A stretch of DNA of 42,847 bases from positions 1-42,847 of the forward strand of contig JBBSPV010000034.1 in assembly GCA_038258425.1 (NCBI GenBank), in the 5' to 3' direction. Shown here piece after piece: positions 1-7,861 of the stretch; the stretch's first letter is position 1, and the number at the start of each line of letters is the position of its first letter. The position numbers and the translations under genes were made by a program. The DNA comes from DATLGB01 sp038258425. GTDB taxonomy: Bacteria > Actinomycetota > Thermoleophilia > Solirubrobacterales > Solirubrobacteraceae. The notes below the pieces were generated by a model, which was not told the DNA's origin, made no database searches, and was given only the letters and a program-made list of their open reading frames with translations.

Positions 1-50
1 CCGCCCGCGCCCGCGCCCGCCCCGGCCCCGACCCCCGCCGCCCGCCCCGC
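1..50. other. GC-rich low-complexity edge
   Basis: Proline/alanine-type low-complexity sequence made almost only of C and G. On the plus strand one frame reads as an alternating Pro-Ala tail that runs into the antisense of nadK and stops at 91-93. It could be the end of a convergent gene with a Pro/Ala-rich C terminus, or plain intergenic sequence. Too little is visible to decide. Confidence 0.3.
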
Positions 51-902
51 TCAGCGCGCGAGTCGTCCGAAGCGCTCGCGCAGCCGGTGGTAGAACGACG
101 CGCCCGGCAGCTGCGCGAGCTGGGCGTGCGACTGCCCGAAGTGCAGGGTCATCGAGCCGCTGGGACGCAGTCTGCGCGCCGGCCGGCCGTCCACGTGCAC
201 CTCCGCCTCGTCCTCGTCGGAGGCGTTGGAGATCGTCAGCGCGTCGCCCGGCGCCACGACGAGCGCCCGCGCCGTGAACGAGTGCGGCGCGATGAACGAC
301 ACGACGAAGCCCTCGACGCCCCAGGCCAGCACGGGGCCGCCGTTGGCGAGGTTGTAGCCCGTGGAGCCGGCGGGCGTGGAGACCACGAGCCCGTCGCAGC
401 GCACCCGGCCGATCTCCTCCCCGCCGAGCGCGTAGGCGAGGTCGGCCACGCGCCGGCCCGCCTGCCGGTGCACGGAGATGTCGTTGAAGGCCCGCCACGG
501 CGCGCCGGTGCCGTTGAGCGTGATGGACGGCATCGCCATGGTCTCGAAGTCGCCGCGCAGGGCGCGCTCGAAGCCGGCGCGGGCGTCCCCGTCGGGGGGG
601 TCCATGGTCGCGAGGAAGCCAACCTCGCCGTAGTTGACCGCGAAGACCGGGACGTCCGAGTCCGCGTAGTCGCGCAGGGCGCTGAGGATCGTCCCGTCGC
701 CGCCGAGCACGACGCAGACGTCGACGTCGGAGGGCCGCTCCTCGCAGACGACGATGCCCTCCCGCTCCCGCAGGCCGTGGCGGTCGGCGTTGGGCGCGTC
801 GAGGCAGAGCGTGACCCCGTCGGCCCGCGCCACCGCGAGCAGGTCCTCGATGACCTCCGGCCCCACGCGCCCGCCGCGGTGGGTGACGAGCGCCGCCCTC
901 AC
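51..902 (-). CDS. nadK: NAD kinase
   Basis: ATP- or polyphosphate-dependent NAD kinase (283 aa) making NADP in the cytosol. The GGDGT motif lies at about residues 67-71. The NAD-binding segment around FNDISVHR and the following CDGLVVSTPAGSTGY block, which is the family hallmark, are intact. Length is normal. The GTG start at 902 overlaps the tlyA stop by four bases (GTGA), so the two are translationally coupled, as in many actinobacteria where tlyA-nadK-recN form a block. recN would be next but lies outside the window, if present. Confidence 0.95.
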   Translation of the reverse strand: MRAALVTHRGGRVGPEVIEDLLAVARADGVTLCLDAPNADRHGLREREGIVVCEERPSDVDVCVVLGGDGTILSALRDYADSDVPVFAVNYGEVGFLATMDPPDGDARAGFERALRGDFETMAMPSITLNGTGAPWRAFNDISVHRQAGRRVADLAYALGGEEIGRVRCDGLVVSTPAGSTGYNLANGGPVLAWGVEGFVVSFIAPHSFTARALVVAPGDALTISNASDEDEAEVHVDGRPARRLRPSGSMTLHFGQSHAQLAQLPGASFYHRLRERFGRLAR

Positions 903-1690
903 GGCTCGAGCTCTGCCGCGGCCGGCCCGACGTCATCGAGCGCCCCCGCGCGGCCCGCCTCGGCGAGCCGGACGAAGCTCTCCTGGTTGCCCTTGGGGCC
1001 CGGCAGGCCCGAGGAGGCGAACCCGAGCACCGCCGCGCCGAGCCCCATCGCGGCCTCCGCGACGTCCACCAGTGCCGTGCGGCGCAGCGCCGGATCGGTG
1101 ACGACGCCGCCTCTGCCGACCTTCGCGCGCCCGACCTCGAACTGCGGCTTGACCATCAGCAGCGCGTCGAAGGCCGGCGCCACGCAGCCCAGCACGGCCG
1201 GCAGGACCTTGCGCAGCGAGATGAACGACACGTCGGCGACCACGACCTCGGCCGGGTAGGGCAGCGCCTCGGACGTCAGCGCCCGGGCGTTGACCCGCTC
1301 CAGGACGGTCACCCGCTCGTCCTCGCGCAGGGACCAGTCGAGCTCCCCGTAGGCGACGTCGACGCAGACGACGTGCCTCGCGCCGCGCTGCAGCAGGCAG
1401 TCGGTGAAACCGCCCGTCGAGGCGCCGACGTCCAGCGCCTGCCGCCCGGCGACCTCGACGCCGAACGCGTCCAGCGCGTTGGCGAGCTTGACGCCACCCC
1501 GCGAGACGTACGGCATCGCCGCCGCGAGCTCGAGCTCGACGTCGGCCGTCACGAGCTGTCCCGGCTTCTGCGCCCGCCGGCGGCCCGGCAGCAGCATCAC
1601 GTCGCCCGCGAGCACCGCGGCCGCGGCACGCGAGCGCGACTGGTAGAGCCCCCGCTCGGCGAGCAGGGCGTCGAGACGGACCCGCGACAC
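899..1690 (-). CDS. tlyA: TlyA family 2'-O rRNA methyltransferase
   Basis: 263-aa protein with an N-terminal S4 RNA-binding domain (about residues 3-60, starting RVRLDALLAERGL) and an FtsJ/RrmJ-like SAM-dependent methyltransferase domain. The SAM-binding loop DVGASTGGFTDCLL lies near residue 87, followed by the VVADVSFISLR and MVKPQFE motifs. TlyA 2'-O-methylates cytidines in 16S and 23S rRNA; older annotations call it hemolysin. A -10-like TAGGCT sits seven bases before the GTG start, in the 15-bp gap after dxs. tlyA-nadK may therefore have its own leaderless promoter as well as operon read-through. Confidence 0.93.
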   Translation of the reverse strand: MSRVRLDALLAERGLYQSRSRAAAAVLAGDVMLLPGRRRAQKPGQLVTADVELELAAAMPYVSRGGVKLANALDAFGVEVAGRQALDVGASTGGFTDCLLQRGARHVVCVDVAYGELDWSLREDERVTVLERVNARALTSEALPYPAEVVVADVSFISLRKVLPAVLGCVAPAFDALLMVKPQFEVGRAKVGRGGVVTDPALRRTALVDVAEAAMGLGAAVLGFASSGLPGPKGNQESFVRLAEAGRAGALDDVGPAAAELEP

Positions 1691-1697
1691 GGGTCGC

Positions 1698-1703
1698 AGC
1701 CTA
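1698..1703 (-). promoter_or_regulatory. -10 element of tlyA
   Basis: TAGGCT on the minus strand, seven bases upstream of the tlyA GTG. This TANNNT plus 6-10 nt geometry recurs at several starts in the window (efp, aroC, the hydrolase at 18532, 20024, 37400, VOC, pyrophosphatase). No convincing -35 is visible. Confidence 0.45.
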
Positions 1704-1705
1704 GG

Positions 1706-3640
1706 TCAGACGAGCGTGGAGCGGCGGTCCTGCACGGCCGCCTCGACGCGCTCGGCCACGCGCTCCGGCGTGAACCCGACCTCCTCGTGCAGCAGGCGGG
1801 GGGCGCCGTGCGTCACGTATCGGTCGGGGAGCCCGACGCGCATGAGCCGGGGAGCCACGTCGCCGTCGGCGAGCTTCTCCCACACCGCCGTGCCGAAGCC
1901 GCCCGCCAGCACGCCTTCCTCCACGGTCACGAGCAGGTCGTGCTCCGCCGCGAGCTGGGCGAGCAGCGCGCCGTCGAGCGGCTTGGCGAAGCGCGCGTCG
2001 GCGACGGTGACGTCCATGCCGTGGTCGGCGAGCAGATCGGCCGCGCCGAGCGCCACGCCGACGCCCGTGCCGTAGCCGACGAGCGCCACGCGCTCGCCCT
2101 CGCGCAGGATCTCGCCCGTTCCGACCTCGAGCGGCGCGATCTCGTCCGGGATCTGCACCCCGGCGGCGGCGCCGCGCGGGTAGCGCAGCGCGGAGGGCCC
2201 GTCGAGCAGCAGCCCCGTGCGCAGCATCCGGCGCAGGAGGTGCTCGTCCCGGGGCGCCATCAGCGTGAGGTTGGGCAGGCAGCGCAGGTAGGCGATGTCG
2301 AAGACGCCGTGGTGCGTGGGGCCGTCGTCGCCCACGAGCCCGGCGCGGTCGAGCGCGAACACGACCGGGAGGTTCTGCAGGCAGACGTCGTGGACGATCT
2401 GGTCGTAGGCGCGCTGGAGGAAGGTCGAGTAGATCGCCGCGACCGGCCGGGAGCCGGCGACGGCGAGCCCGGACGCGAAGAGGACTGCCTGCTGCTCGGC
2501 GATCCCCACGTCGAAGTAGTGGCCGGGCTCGGCCTCCTGGAGGAGGTTGAGGCCGGTGCCGGAGTTCATGGCCGCCGTGATCCCGACGACGCGGCGGTCG
2601 CGCCGGCACTCGTCGATCATCGCCTCGCCGAACACCGTCGGCCACTGGGGCGGCGCGGGCACGGCCGGCTTGGGCTTGGCGACCTTCGCGGGCAGCCGGT
2701 TGGCGATGGAGCCCGGCTTGGCCGCGTGCCAGCGCTCCATGCCCTCCAGGCCGCCGTCCTCGGCGGGCGCGAAGCCCTTGCCCTTGACCGTCGCCGCATG
2801 GATGACCACGGGGCGCTCGGCGGCGAGCGCCTCGCGCAGCGCCCGGCGCAGCGCCTTGACGTCGTGGCCGTCGACGATGCCGAGATAGGCCCAGTCGAGC
2901 TCCTCCCACAGCAGGCCGGGGGCCAGGAGCGCCTTGACGGACTCCTTGAGCTGCGGGCCGAGCTTCTCCAGCGCGTTGCCGATCCCCGGCAGGCGCGTGA
3001 GCCGGTCCTCGACCTCCTCGCGGGCCTTCCACATGTGCGGCTCCAGCCGCATGCGGTTGAAGTAGCGGCTCAGCGCCCCGACGTTGGGCGAGATGGACAT
3101 CCCGTTGTCGTTGAGGATGACCACGAGCGGAGTGCCCAGGCCGCCCGCCTGGTGGATGGCCTCGAAGGCGACGCCGCCGGTCATGGCGCCGTCGCCGATG
3201 ACCGCCACCACCCGGCCGTCGGGCGCGTCGCCGCGGCGCATGGCCTCCTTGAGGCCGACGCCGTAGCCGATCGACGTCGACGCGTGGCCGGCGCCCATGA
3301 TGTCGTGCTCGGACTCGCCGATGGAGCAGAAGGGCGCGAGGCCGTGGTACTGGCGGATCGTCCCCAGCCGGTTGCGGCGCCCCGTGAGGATCTTGTGCGG
3401 GTAGGCGTTGTGGCCGACGTCCCAGAGCAGCTTGTCCCGCGGCGAATCGAGGATGGAGTGCGCCGCGACGGTGATCTCGCAGGTGCCGAGGTTCGCGCCG
3501 AAGTGGCCGCCGATCTCGCCGACGGTGTCGATCAGCAGCTCACGCACCTCCTGGGCGAGGTGCTGCAGCTGCTCGTCGGTCAGGGCCTTGAGGTCCTGGG
3601 GGCCGTCGATGGAGTCCAGTAGGGGGCGGGTGGTGCTCAT
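1706..3640 (-). CDS. dxs: 1-deoxy-D-xylulose-5-phosphate synthase
   Basis: Thiamine-diphosphate enzyme (644 aa, normal length) condensing pyruvate and glyceraldehyde-3-phosphate, the first step of the MEP isoprenoid pathway. Visible motifs are the N-terminal HNAYPHKILTGR, GHASTSIGYGVG, the ThDP/Mg site GDGAMTGG followed by NDNGMSISPNVG, and the transketolase-type pyrimidine-binding part with GIAEQQAVLFASGLA and GPTHHGVFD. The ATG start overlaps the stop of the upstream polyprenyl synthase gene by four bases (ATGA), coupling precursor synthesis to chain elongation. Confidence 0.97.
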   Translation of the reverse strand: MSTTRPLLDSIDGPQDLKALTDEQLQHLAQEVRELLIDTVGEIGGHFGANLGTCEITVAAHSILDSPRDKLLWDVGHNAYPHKILTGRRNRLGTIRQYHGLAPFCSIGESEHDIMGAGHASTSIGYGVGLKEAMRRGDAPDGRVVAVIGDGAMTGGVAFEAIHQAGGLGTPLVVILNDNGMSISPNVGALSRYFNRMRLEPHMWKAREEVEDRLTRLPGIGNALEKLGPQLKESVKALLAPGLLWEELDWAYLGIVDGHDVKALRRALREALAAERPVVIHAATVKGKGFAPAEDGGLEGMERWHAAKPGSIANRLPAKVAKPKPAVPAPPQWPTVFGEAMIDECRRDRRVVGITAAMNSGTGLNLLQEAEPGHYFDVGIAEQQAVLFASGLAVAGSRPVAAIYSTFLQRAYDQIVHDVCLQNLPVVFALDRAGLVGDDGPTHHGVFDIAYLRCLPNLTLMAPRDEHLLRRMLRTGLLLDGPSALRYPRGAAAGVQIPDEIAPLEVGTGEILREGERVALVGYGTGVGVALGAADLLADHGMDVTVADARFAKPLDGALLAQLAAEHDLLVTVEEGVLAGGFGTAVWEKLADGDVAPRLMRVGLPDRYVTHGAPRLLHEEVGFTPERVAERVEAAVQDRRSTLV

Positions 3641-4536
3641 GAGGTGCGCCGGAAGATGAAGTCGGTGATGTGCTCGAGCTCGGTGGGACCGTCCGGCACG
3701 GCTCGCTGGAGGGCGGCTCGCGCCTTCTCGTGCGACTCTCCGGCGAGCCTGCGCGCGCCGTCGAGTCCGAACGAGCTCACATAGGTGAGCTTCCCGTGCC
3801 GCTCGTCCGATCCACGCGGCTTGCCCAGGGCGGCGTCCGTGCCCGTCACGTCGAGGATGTCGTCGACGATCTGGAAGAGGACCCCGAGCTCTGCGGCGAA
3901 CTCGCGAAGGGAGCTGAGTCTAGGGGAACCATCATCACCGGCCAGCAGGAGTACGCACTCCACGCTGGCCCCGATCAGCCGCCCCGTCTTGAGCTCGTGC
4001 AGCCGGCGCAACGCGGCCGGTCCCCCGGTGGCCAGCTCCTTGACGTCGAGGTACTGGCCGCCGACCATGCCGTCCACGCCCGTGGCCGCAGCGAGCTCGC
4101 GCACCGCGGCGAGCAGCGCGGCCGGGTCACCCCGCTGGTGGGCGAGCACGTGCTGGAAGGCCTCGGCGTAGAGCCCGTCGCCCGCGAGGATGGCGACGTC
4201 CTCGCCGTAGACGCGGTGGCAGGTCGGGCGCCCGCGGCGCAGGTCGTCGTCGTCCATCGCCGGCAGGTCGTCGTGGATGAGCGAGTAGGTGTGGATGAGC
4301 TCGAGCGCCGCGGCGAGCGGGAGCACGGAGACCTCGAGCGCGATGGCGTTGGCCGTGGCGAGCGCCAGCACCGGCCGGATCCGCTTGCCGCCGGCCAGCA
4401 GCGAGTACCGCATGGCCTCGACGAGCCCGGCGACGGCCGGCTCGCGCCCGAGGAAGGCGAGGGTCTGCAGGTAGCCCTCGACCTCCCGGCGGAGATGGTC
4501 GGGGTAGGCCGGCGCGGGCGGGGCCCCGCTCGCCAC
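3637..4536 (-). CDS. Polyprenyl diphosphate synthase (FPP/GGPP type)
   Basis: 299-aa trans-isoprenyl diphosphate synthase that elongates DMAPP/IPP to FPP or GGPP. The first aspartate-rich motif is in HDDLPAMDDDDLRRGRPT, which closely follows IspA, and the second is FQIVDDILDVTG. GGKRIRPVL near the N terminus binds IPP. The GTG start follows the xseB stop codon with no gap, and the gene runs into dxs by a four-base overlap, so xseB, this gene and dxs should be one transcript. Product chain length cannot be read from sequence, so no symbol is assigned; the local order resembles xseB-ispA-dxs. Confidence 0.92.
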   Translation of the reverse strand: MASGAPPAPAYPDHLRREVEGYLQTLAFLGREPAVAGLVEAMRYSLLAGGKRIRPVLALATANAIALEVSVLPLAAALELIHTYSLIHDDLPAMDDDDLRRGRPTCHRVYGEDVAILAGDGLYAEAFQHVLAHQRGDPAALLAAVRELAAATGVDGMVGGQYLDVKELATGGPAALRRLHELKTGRLIGASVECVLLLAGDDGSPRLSSLREFAAELGVLFQIVDDILDVTGTDAALGKPRGSDERHGKLTYVSSFGLDGARRLAGESHEKARAALQRAVPDGPTELEHITDFIFRRTS

Positions 4537-4764
4537 CTATGGCTGCAGGGCGAGCTGGCCGGCCGGGCCGAGCGGCTGGTCGCCGAGCCGGACGCGGCGA
4601 TCGAGCTCGCCGCCCGCCTCGGCGGCGAGGCGCGCGAGCTCGTCCACGAGCCCGGCGGCCTGCCGCGGCTCCAGGGCGCCCGAGCGCAGCTCGTCGGCGG
4701 CGCGCTCCAGCCGGGTGACGAGGACGGCGAGGGTCTCGGCCCTGGTGGAAGGAGTGTGACGCAT
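4537..4764 (-). CDS. xseB: Exodeoxyribonuclease VII small subunit
   Basis: 75-aa protein of the XseB family: an N-terminal helix with LAVLVTRLERAADELRSGAL, then a second helix, the usual two-helix hairpin. XseB binds XseA to form the exonuclease VII complex, which degrades single-stranded DNA. The partner xseA normally lies directly upstream but is absent here; 45 bp upstream begins an unrelated plus-strand fragment. The promoter that should drive xseB, the polyprenyl synthase and dxs is also not obvious. Assignment rests on position and helical pattern, since the family is short and weakly conserved. Confidence 0.8.
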   Translation of the reverse strand: MRHTPSTRAETLAVLVTRLERAADELRSGALEPRQAAGLVDELARLAAEAGGELDRRVRLGDQPLGPAGQLALQP

Positions 4765-4809
4765 CCGAGCGGCGGATGGTTGCGCCGACCCCCGGGTACG
4801 CGCAGCCCC

Positions 4810-5079
4810 ATGTCCGAGCCGGCTGCCGGTGAGCGCCTCGACCCCGGCGCCCTACGGCGCGTCGCGGCGGCCGCCTACCAGCTCTCCGGGGCGATCGGCG
4901 GCGCCACGGCGGCGCTGGTGGCGACAGCCCCGCTCGAGGTGGACGACGGCGCCTCGTGGCCCGCGCTCTACCTCGCCGCGATGGCAGCGATCTCGGCCGT
5001 CTCCATCCTGCTCGCGCCGGAGTTCTCTTGCCGGCGGCTCGACGACGTCGGGGCCGTGCCGGCCGCGGTCGTCGCGTGA
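4810..5079 (+). pseudogene. Truncated MFS (metabolite:H+ symporter-like) 3' remnant
   Basis: The 89-residue frame reads like the C-terminal end of an MFS transporter of the MHS type: a YQLSGAIGGATAALVAT helix, a SWPALYLAAMAAISAVSILL helix and a short LAPE tail. The other roughly ten membrane segments are missing, and xseB lies immediately upstream on the opposite strand. The stop overlaps the start of the M20 gene (GTGA), as expected of an old transporter-deacylase operon. The 5' end was probably lost in a deletion. A genuine two-helix protein is less likely. Confidence 0.55.
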
Positions 5080-6344
5080 CCGCCGCCCAGGACGCCGTGC
5101 GCGCGGCGGTGACCGACGCGTGGGAGGCGGAGGTCGAGTTCCTCCGTGGCCTCGTGCGCCGGCGGAGCACGCGGGGCGACGAGGCCGAGGTGCAGGCCTT
5201 CGTCGCGCAGGAGCTGCGGGCCATGGACCTGGCGCCGGACGTCTGGGACGTCGATCGCGACGCGATCGCGGGCCACCGGGGCTTCTCGCCCGTGGACTGG
5301 GACTACGCGGGCCGGCCGAACGTCGCCGCCGTCCTGCCGGCCGGCGGCTCGGGTGGCCGGTCGCTGCTCCTCAACGGCCACGTGGACGTCGTGCCCTCCA
5401 CCCCGGACCACCACTGGACCCACGATCCGTGGGGGGCGGAGCTCTCCGACGGGCGGATGTGGGGCCGCGGGGCCGCCGACATGAAGGCCGGCGTCGCGGC
5501 GATGATCTACGCCGTCCGGGCGCTCGGCGCCGCGGGCGTCGGCCTGCGCGGGGACGTGACCCTCGAGACGGTGATCGAGGAGGAGTGCACGGGCAACGGC
5601 GCCCTCTCGGCGCTGCTGCGCGGCTACACGGCCGACGCCGCGCTGATCCCCGAGCCCTTCGGCCACCGGGCGCTCGCCGCGCAGGTGGGCGTCATGTGGG
5701 CGCGGATCGTCGTGCGCGGTCTCGGGGCCCACGCCGAGCGCGCCGACGCCGCGCAGAACGCGATCGTCAAGGCCACGCGCGTGATCGACGCGGTGCTGGC
5801 GCTCGAGGCCGAGGTCAACGCCGACCCCCGCCCGCCGGCCTTCGACGGCCACCCGCACCCGCTGAACTACAACGTCGGCATCGTCTCGGGCGGCGACTGG
5901 GCGTCCTCGGTCCCCGAGGAGTGCGTCCTCGAGGTCCGGCTCTCTGCGTACCCCGGCGAGGATCTCGATCGGGTGCAGTGGCGCTTCCGCGACCGGTTGC
6001 TGGCCGCTGTGCGCGGCGACCCGTGGCTCGCAGAGCATCCGCCCACCGTGGAGTTCTTCGCCTTCCGCGCCGAGGGCTGCGAGCTCCGTTCGGACGAGCC
6101 GCTGCTCGCGTCCCTGCGAGGTGCGCATCAGGACGTGCGGGGTGAGCCGCTCGAGTCGTTCTCGTTCACCGGAACCACGGACGCGCGCTTCTTCAACCTC
6201 TACGCGGGCATGCCGGCCACGTGCTACGGCCCGCTCGGCGGAGCGCTGCACGCGCCGGACGAGTGGGTCGACCTCGACAGCGTGCGCCGCACCACCGAGG
6301 TGCTCGCGTTGACCGCCATGGACTGGTGCGGCGTGGCGGACTGA
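5076..6344 (+). CDS. M20 family deacylase (ArgE/DapE type)
   Basis: 422-aa zinc amidohydrolase related to acetylornithine deacetylase and succinyl-diaminopimelate desuccinylase. Metal-site motifs are present: NGHVDVVP, DPWGAELSDGRMWGRGAADMKAG (bridging Asp and catalytic Asp region), EEECTGNG (catalytic and metal Glu) and a late GALHAPDEWV histidine. The dimerisation domain starts around GVMWARIVVRGLGAHAE. The GTG at 5076 was chosen because it overlaps the upstream stop and leaves a normal N terminus (TAAQDAVRAAV). The substrate is unknown. Its operon partners on both sides (MFS fragment, cysteine dioxygenase remnant) are broken, so its context is decaying. Confidence 0.88.
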   Translation: MTAAQDAVRAAVTDAWEAEVEFLRGLVRRRSTRGDEAEVQAFVAQELRAMDLAPDVWDVDRDAIAGHRGFSPVDWDYAGRPNVAAVLPAGGSGGRSLLLNGHVDVVPSTPDHHWTHDPWGAELSDGRMWGRGAADMKAGVAAMIYAVRALGAAGVGLRGDVTLETVIEEECTGNGALSALLRGYTADAALIPEPFGHRALAAQVGVMWARIVVRGLGAHAERADAAQNAIVKATRVIDAVLALEAEVNADPRPPAFDGHPHPLNYNVGIVSGGDWASSVPEECVLEVRLSAYPGEDLDRVQWRFRDRLLAAVRGDPWLAEHPPTVEFFAFRAEGCELRSDEPLLASLRGAHQDVRGEPLESFSFTGTTDARFFNLYAGMPATCYGPLGGALHAPDEWVDLDSVRRTTEVLALTAMDWCGVAD

Positions 6345-6374
6345 TCCTGGCGGTTCGGCCGTCCGTCGGTCCCC

Positions 6375-6663
6375 GAACCTCAGGTCATCGACCCGTCCGC
6401 GCTCGCCGACGTCGCCACCGGCCTCGCCGGCCCGGCGCGACCACGTGCGCGTGACGGGCGCGGGTGAGCTGCTCGAGTTCGGCCCGGACGAGATCCATCG
6501 CGTCACGTGCGCCGCCGGCGAGCCGGCGGTGACGATCCACCCCTACTCCCCGGCCCTCGCGCGGACGGGCGCGTACTCCGTGGACCCCGGCGGGGTGCTG
6601 CGCCGCCGCGCGCTCGACGAGGACACGGAGCTCGTCGCGGACGACCCACTCGCCGTCGCGTAG
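6375..6663 (+). pseudogene. Cysteine dioxygenase remnant
   Basis: Two pieces in different frames resemble a type I cysteine dioxygenase (cupin). From 6375 one frame gives EPQVIDPSALADVATGLAG, like the family's N-terminal helix, and stops at about 6468. From 6445 another frame gives 72 residues with FGPDEIHRV and AVTIHPYSPAL, like the C-terminal beta strands with the third iron histidine and the active-site tyrosine. The central barrel with the first two iron histidines is missing, so this is a non-functional gene with an internal deletion and frame change. The N-terminal match is short and less certain than the C-terminal one. Confidence 0.6.
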
Positions 6664-6690
6664 AGGCCCGGCTCCTCGGCGGCCAGGGAA

Positions 6691-6744
6691 CGTCAGTCTC
6701 GCCCTGGTCGTCCCCGCGACCACTGGGCGACTGAAGCTCGCCCC
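6691..6744. repeat. 54-bp interspersed repeat, copy 1
   Basis: Begins CGTCAGTC and ends GCGACTGAAGCTC plus four bases, with a shared internal GCGACC. A second element of the same 54-bp length and the same conserved ends is at 19928-19981. AGTC near one end is complementary to GACT near the other, so a hairpin is possible. Both copies lie just after plus-strand genes. Confidence 0.5.
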
Positions 6745-6758
6745 GGCCTGGCGACGGC

Positions 6759-6810
6759 GGGCAAGAGGCGGCCAGACGACGCCTACTCGCCTTTCCGCCG
6801 CCTCTTGCCC
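6759..6810. terminator. Bidirectional hairpin between convergent genes
   Basis: A perfect 14-bp inverted repeat, GGGCAAGAGGCGGC at 6759-6772 and its complement at 6797-6810, separated by 24 bases. It lies between the end of the cysteine dioxygenase remnant and the end of the phospholipase C-like gene. There is no clear T-run, but position and symmetry fit termination in both directions. Confidence 0.5.
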
Positions 6811-6865
6811 ATCGGGCGGCGCGCCGACCCACGGCCACTCCCCTGCCTCTCCACGCCCGCTACCG

Positions 6866-7855
6866 CTACCGCCACCGCGGCGTGCGGCGGTTGAGCTCGC
6901 GGACCGCCGCGACGACCGCGTCCCCGCCCGCGGTGATCTGGTCGGCGGCGACGATGGTCGGCAGCCGGCCGCGCAGCCGGCGGCACGCCTGGGCCCGGGC
7001 GACGACGACCCTCGGATCGTTGACCCGCGCGGACGCGGCGAGGTCGGGCTCGGGCGGCGGGACGTCGGGCGACCAGTGGTTCATGAGGAACAGCGAGCCC
7101 CGCCGCCCGCCCCGGTTGGGCCGGCAGCTGTCCGCGAAGTTCGCCCGGTCCGTGAGCAGGTCGGGCGTCTTGAACGTGTACGGGGTCTCCTGGAGGATCC
7201 CGCGGTAGGCGAGGTGGTACCAGCGGGCCGCGCCGGCGTGGTGCTCGGCGAGCATCACGACCTGCTGGCGCCGGGCGATCATCCGCCGCAGGGTCGGCCA
7301 GCGCCGCGTGGAGCCGCGGTAGACGGACTTCGTCAGCCCGCTCGTGTGGGCCGCGGCCACGAGATCGGCGGGCGTGACGTAGTCCTCCACGACGATGACC
7401 AGCACGTTGTGCGGGTGGGCCTTGACGAAGCGCCGGACCTGGCGGAAGCCCTCGACGAGCGACGTGGAGCCGAGCTGGCAGGCGACGTGGCACAGGTAGC
7501 GGCCGCGCTTGCCCGTCGTCGTCCGGCCGTCGTCGTCGGTGACGACCGTGCCGTCGGGCTGGCGGCGGCCGTAGTGGGCGTCGAGGAGCAGGGCCCGGAT
7601 GCCGCGGCGCAGCTGGCCGGGGATGGCGACGGACTGGTTGGGGATCTGCCACCCCAGCGACGCCGAGGACATGGCGTTGTGGGCGCCGGCGAGCACCACG
7701 CGGTCAAGGGAGCGAGCGCACAGGGCCCGCGAGCCGTTGCAGCGCTCGGCCGCTCGCGCCGGAGCCGGCGCGAGGGCCGCGGCGAGCAGGCACAGGGCCG
7801 CCAGCAGCAGGGCGCCCGGGCATGCCCGGGCGCTCGCCGGCGACCCCGTCGCCAC
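6866..7855 (-). CDS. Secreted PI-PLC-like phosphodiesterase
   Basis: 329-aa protein with a Sec-type signal peptide (hydrophobic LLLAALCLLAAALAPAP, likely cleavage after APARA) and a phosphatidylinositol-specific phospholipase C-like TIM barrel. Visible features are AGAHNAMSS with the likely first catalytic His, IRALLLDAHYG, LCHVACQLG as a candidate second His, a VIVVEDYVTP strand, LMNHWSPD and IVAADQITAGGD. Its natural substrate is unknown. It begins six bases after the RTX-like gene, so the two secreted proteins are probably co-transcribed. Confidence 0.75.
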   Translation of the reverse strand: MATGSPASARACPGALLLAALCLLAAALAPAPARAAERCNGSRALCARSLDRVVLAGAHNAMSSASLGWQIPNQSVAIPGQLRRGIRALLLDAHYGRRQPDGTVVTDDDGRTTTGKRGRYLCHVACQLGSTSLVEGFRQVRRFVKAHPHNVLVIVVEDYVTPADLVAAAHTSGLTKSVYRGSTRRWPTLRRMIARRQQVVMLAEHHAGAARWYHLAYRGILQETPYTFKTPDLLTDRANFADSCRPNRGGRRGSLFLMNHWSPDVPPPEPDLAASARVNDPRVVVARAQACRRLRGRLPTIVAADQITAGGDAVVAAVRELNRRTPRWR

Positions 7856-7861
7856 CGGGCC

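Noticed and set aside
4762..4780. CATCC-N7-GGATG near the xseB start as another composite TCAYCC element
   Set aside because: The centre is seven, not five, bases and the third hexamer is missing, so it does not match the pattern of the other copies.
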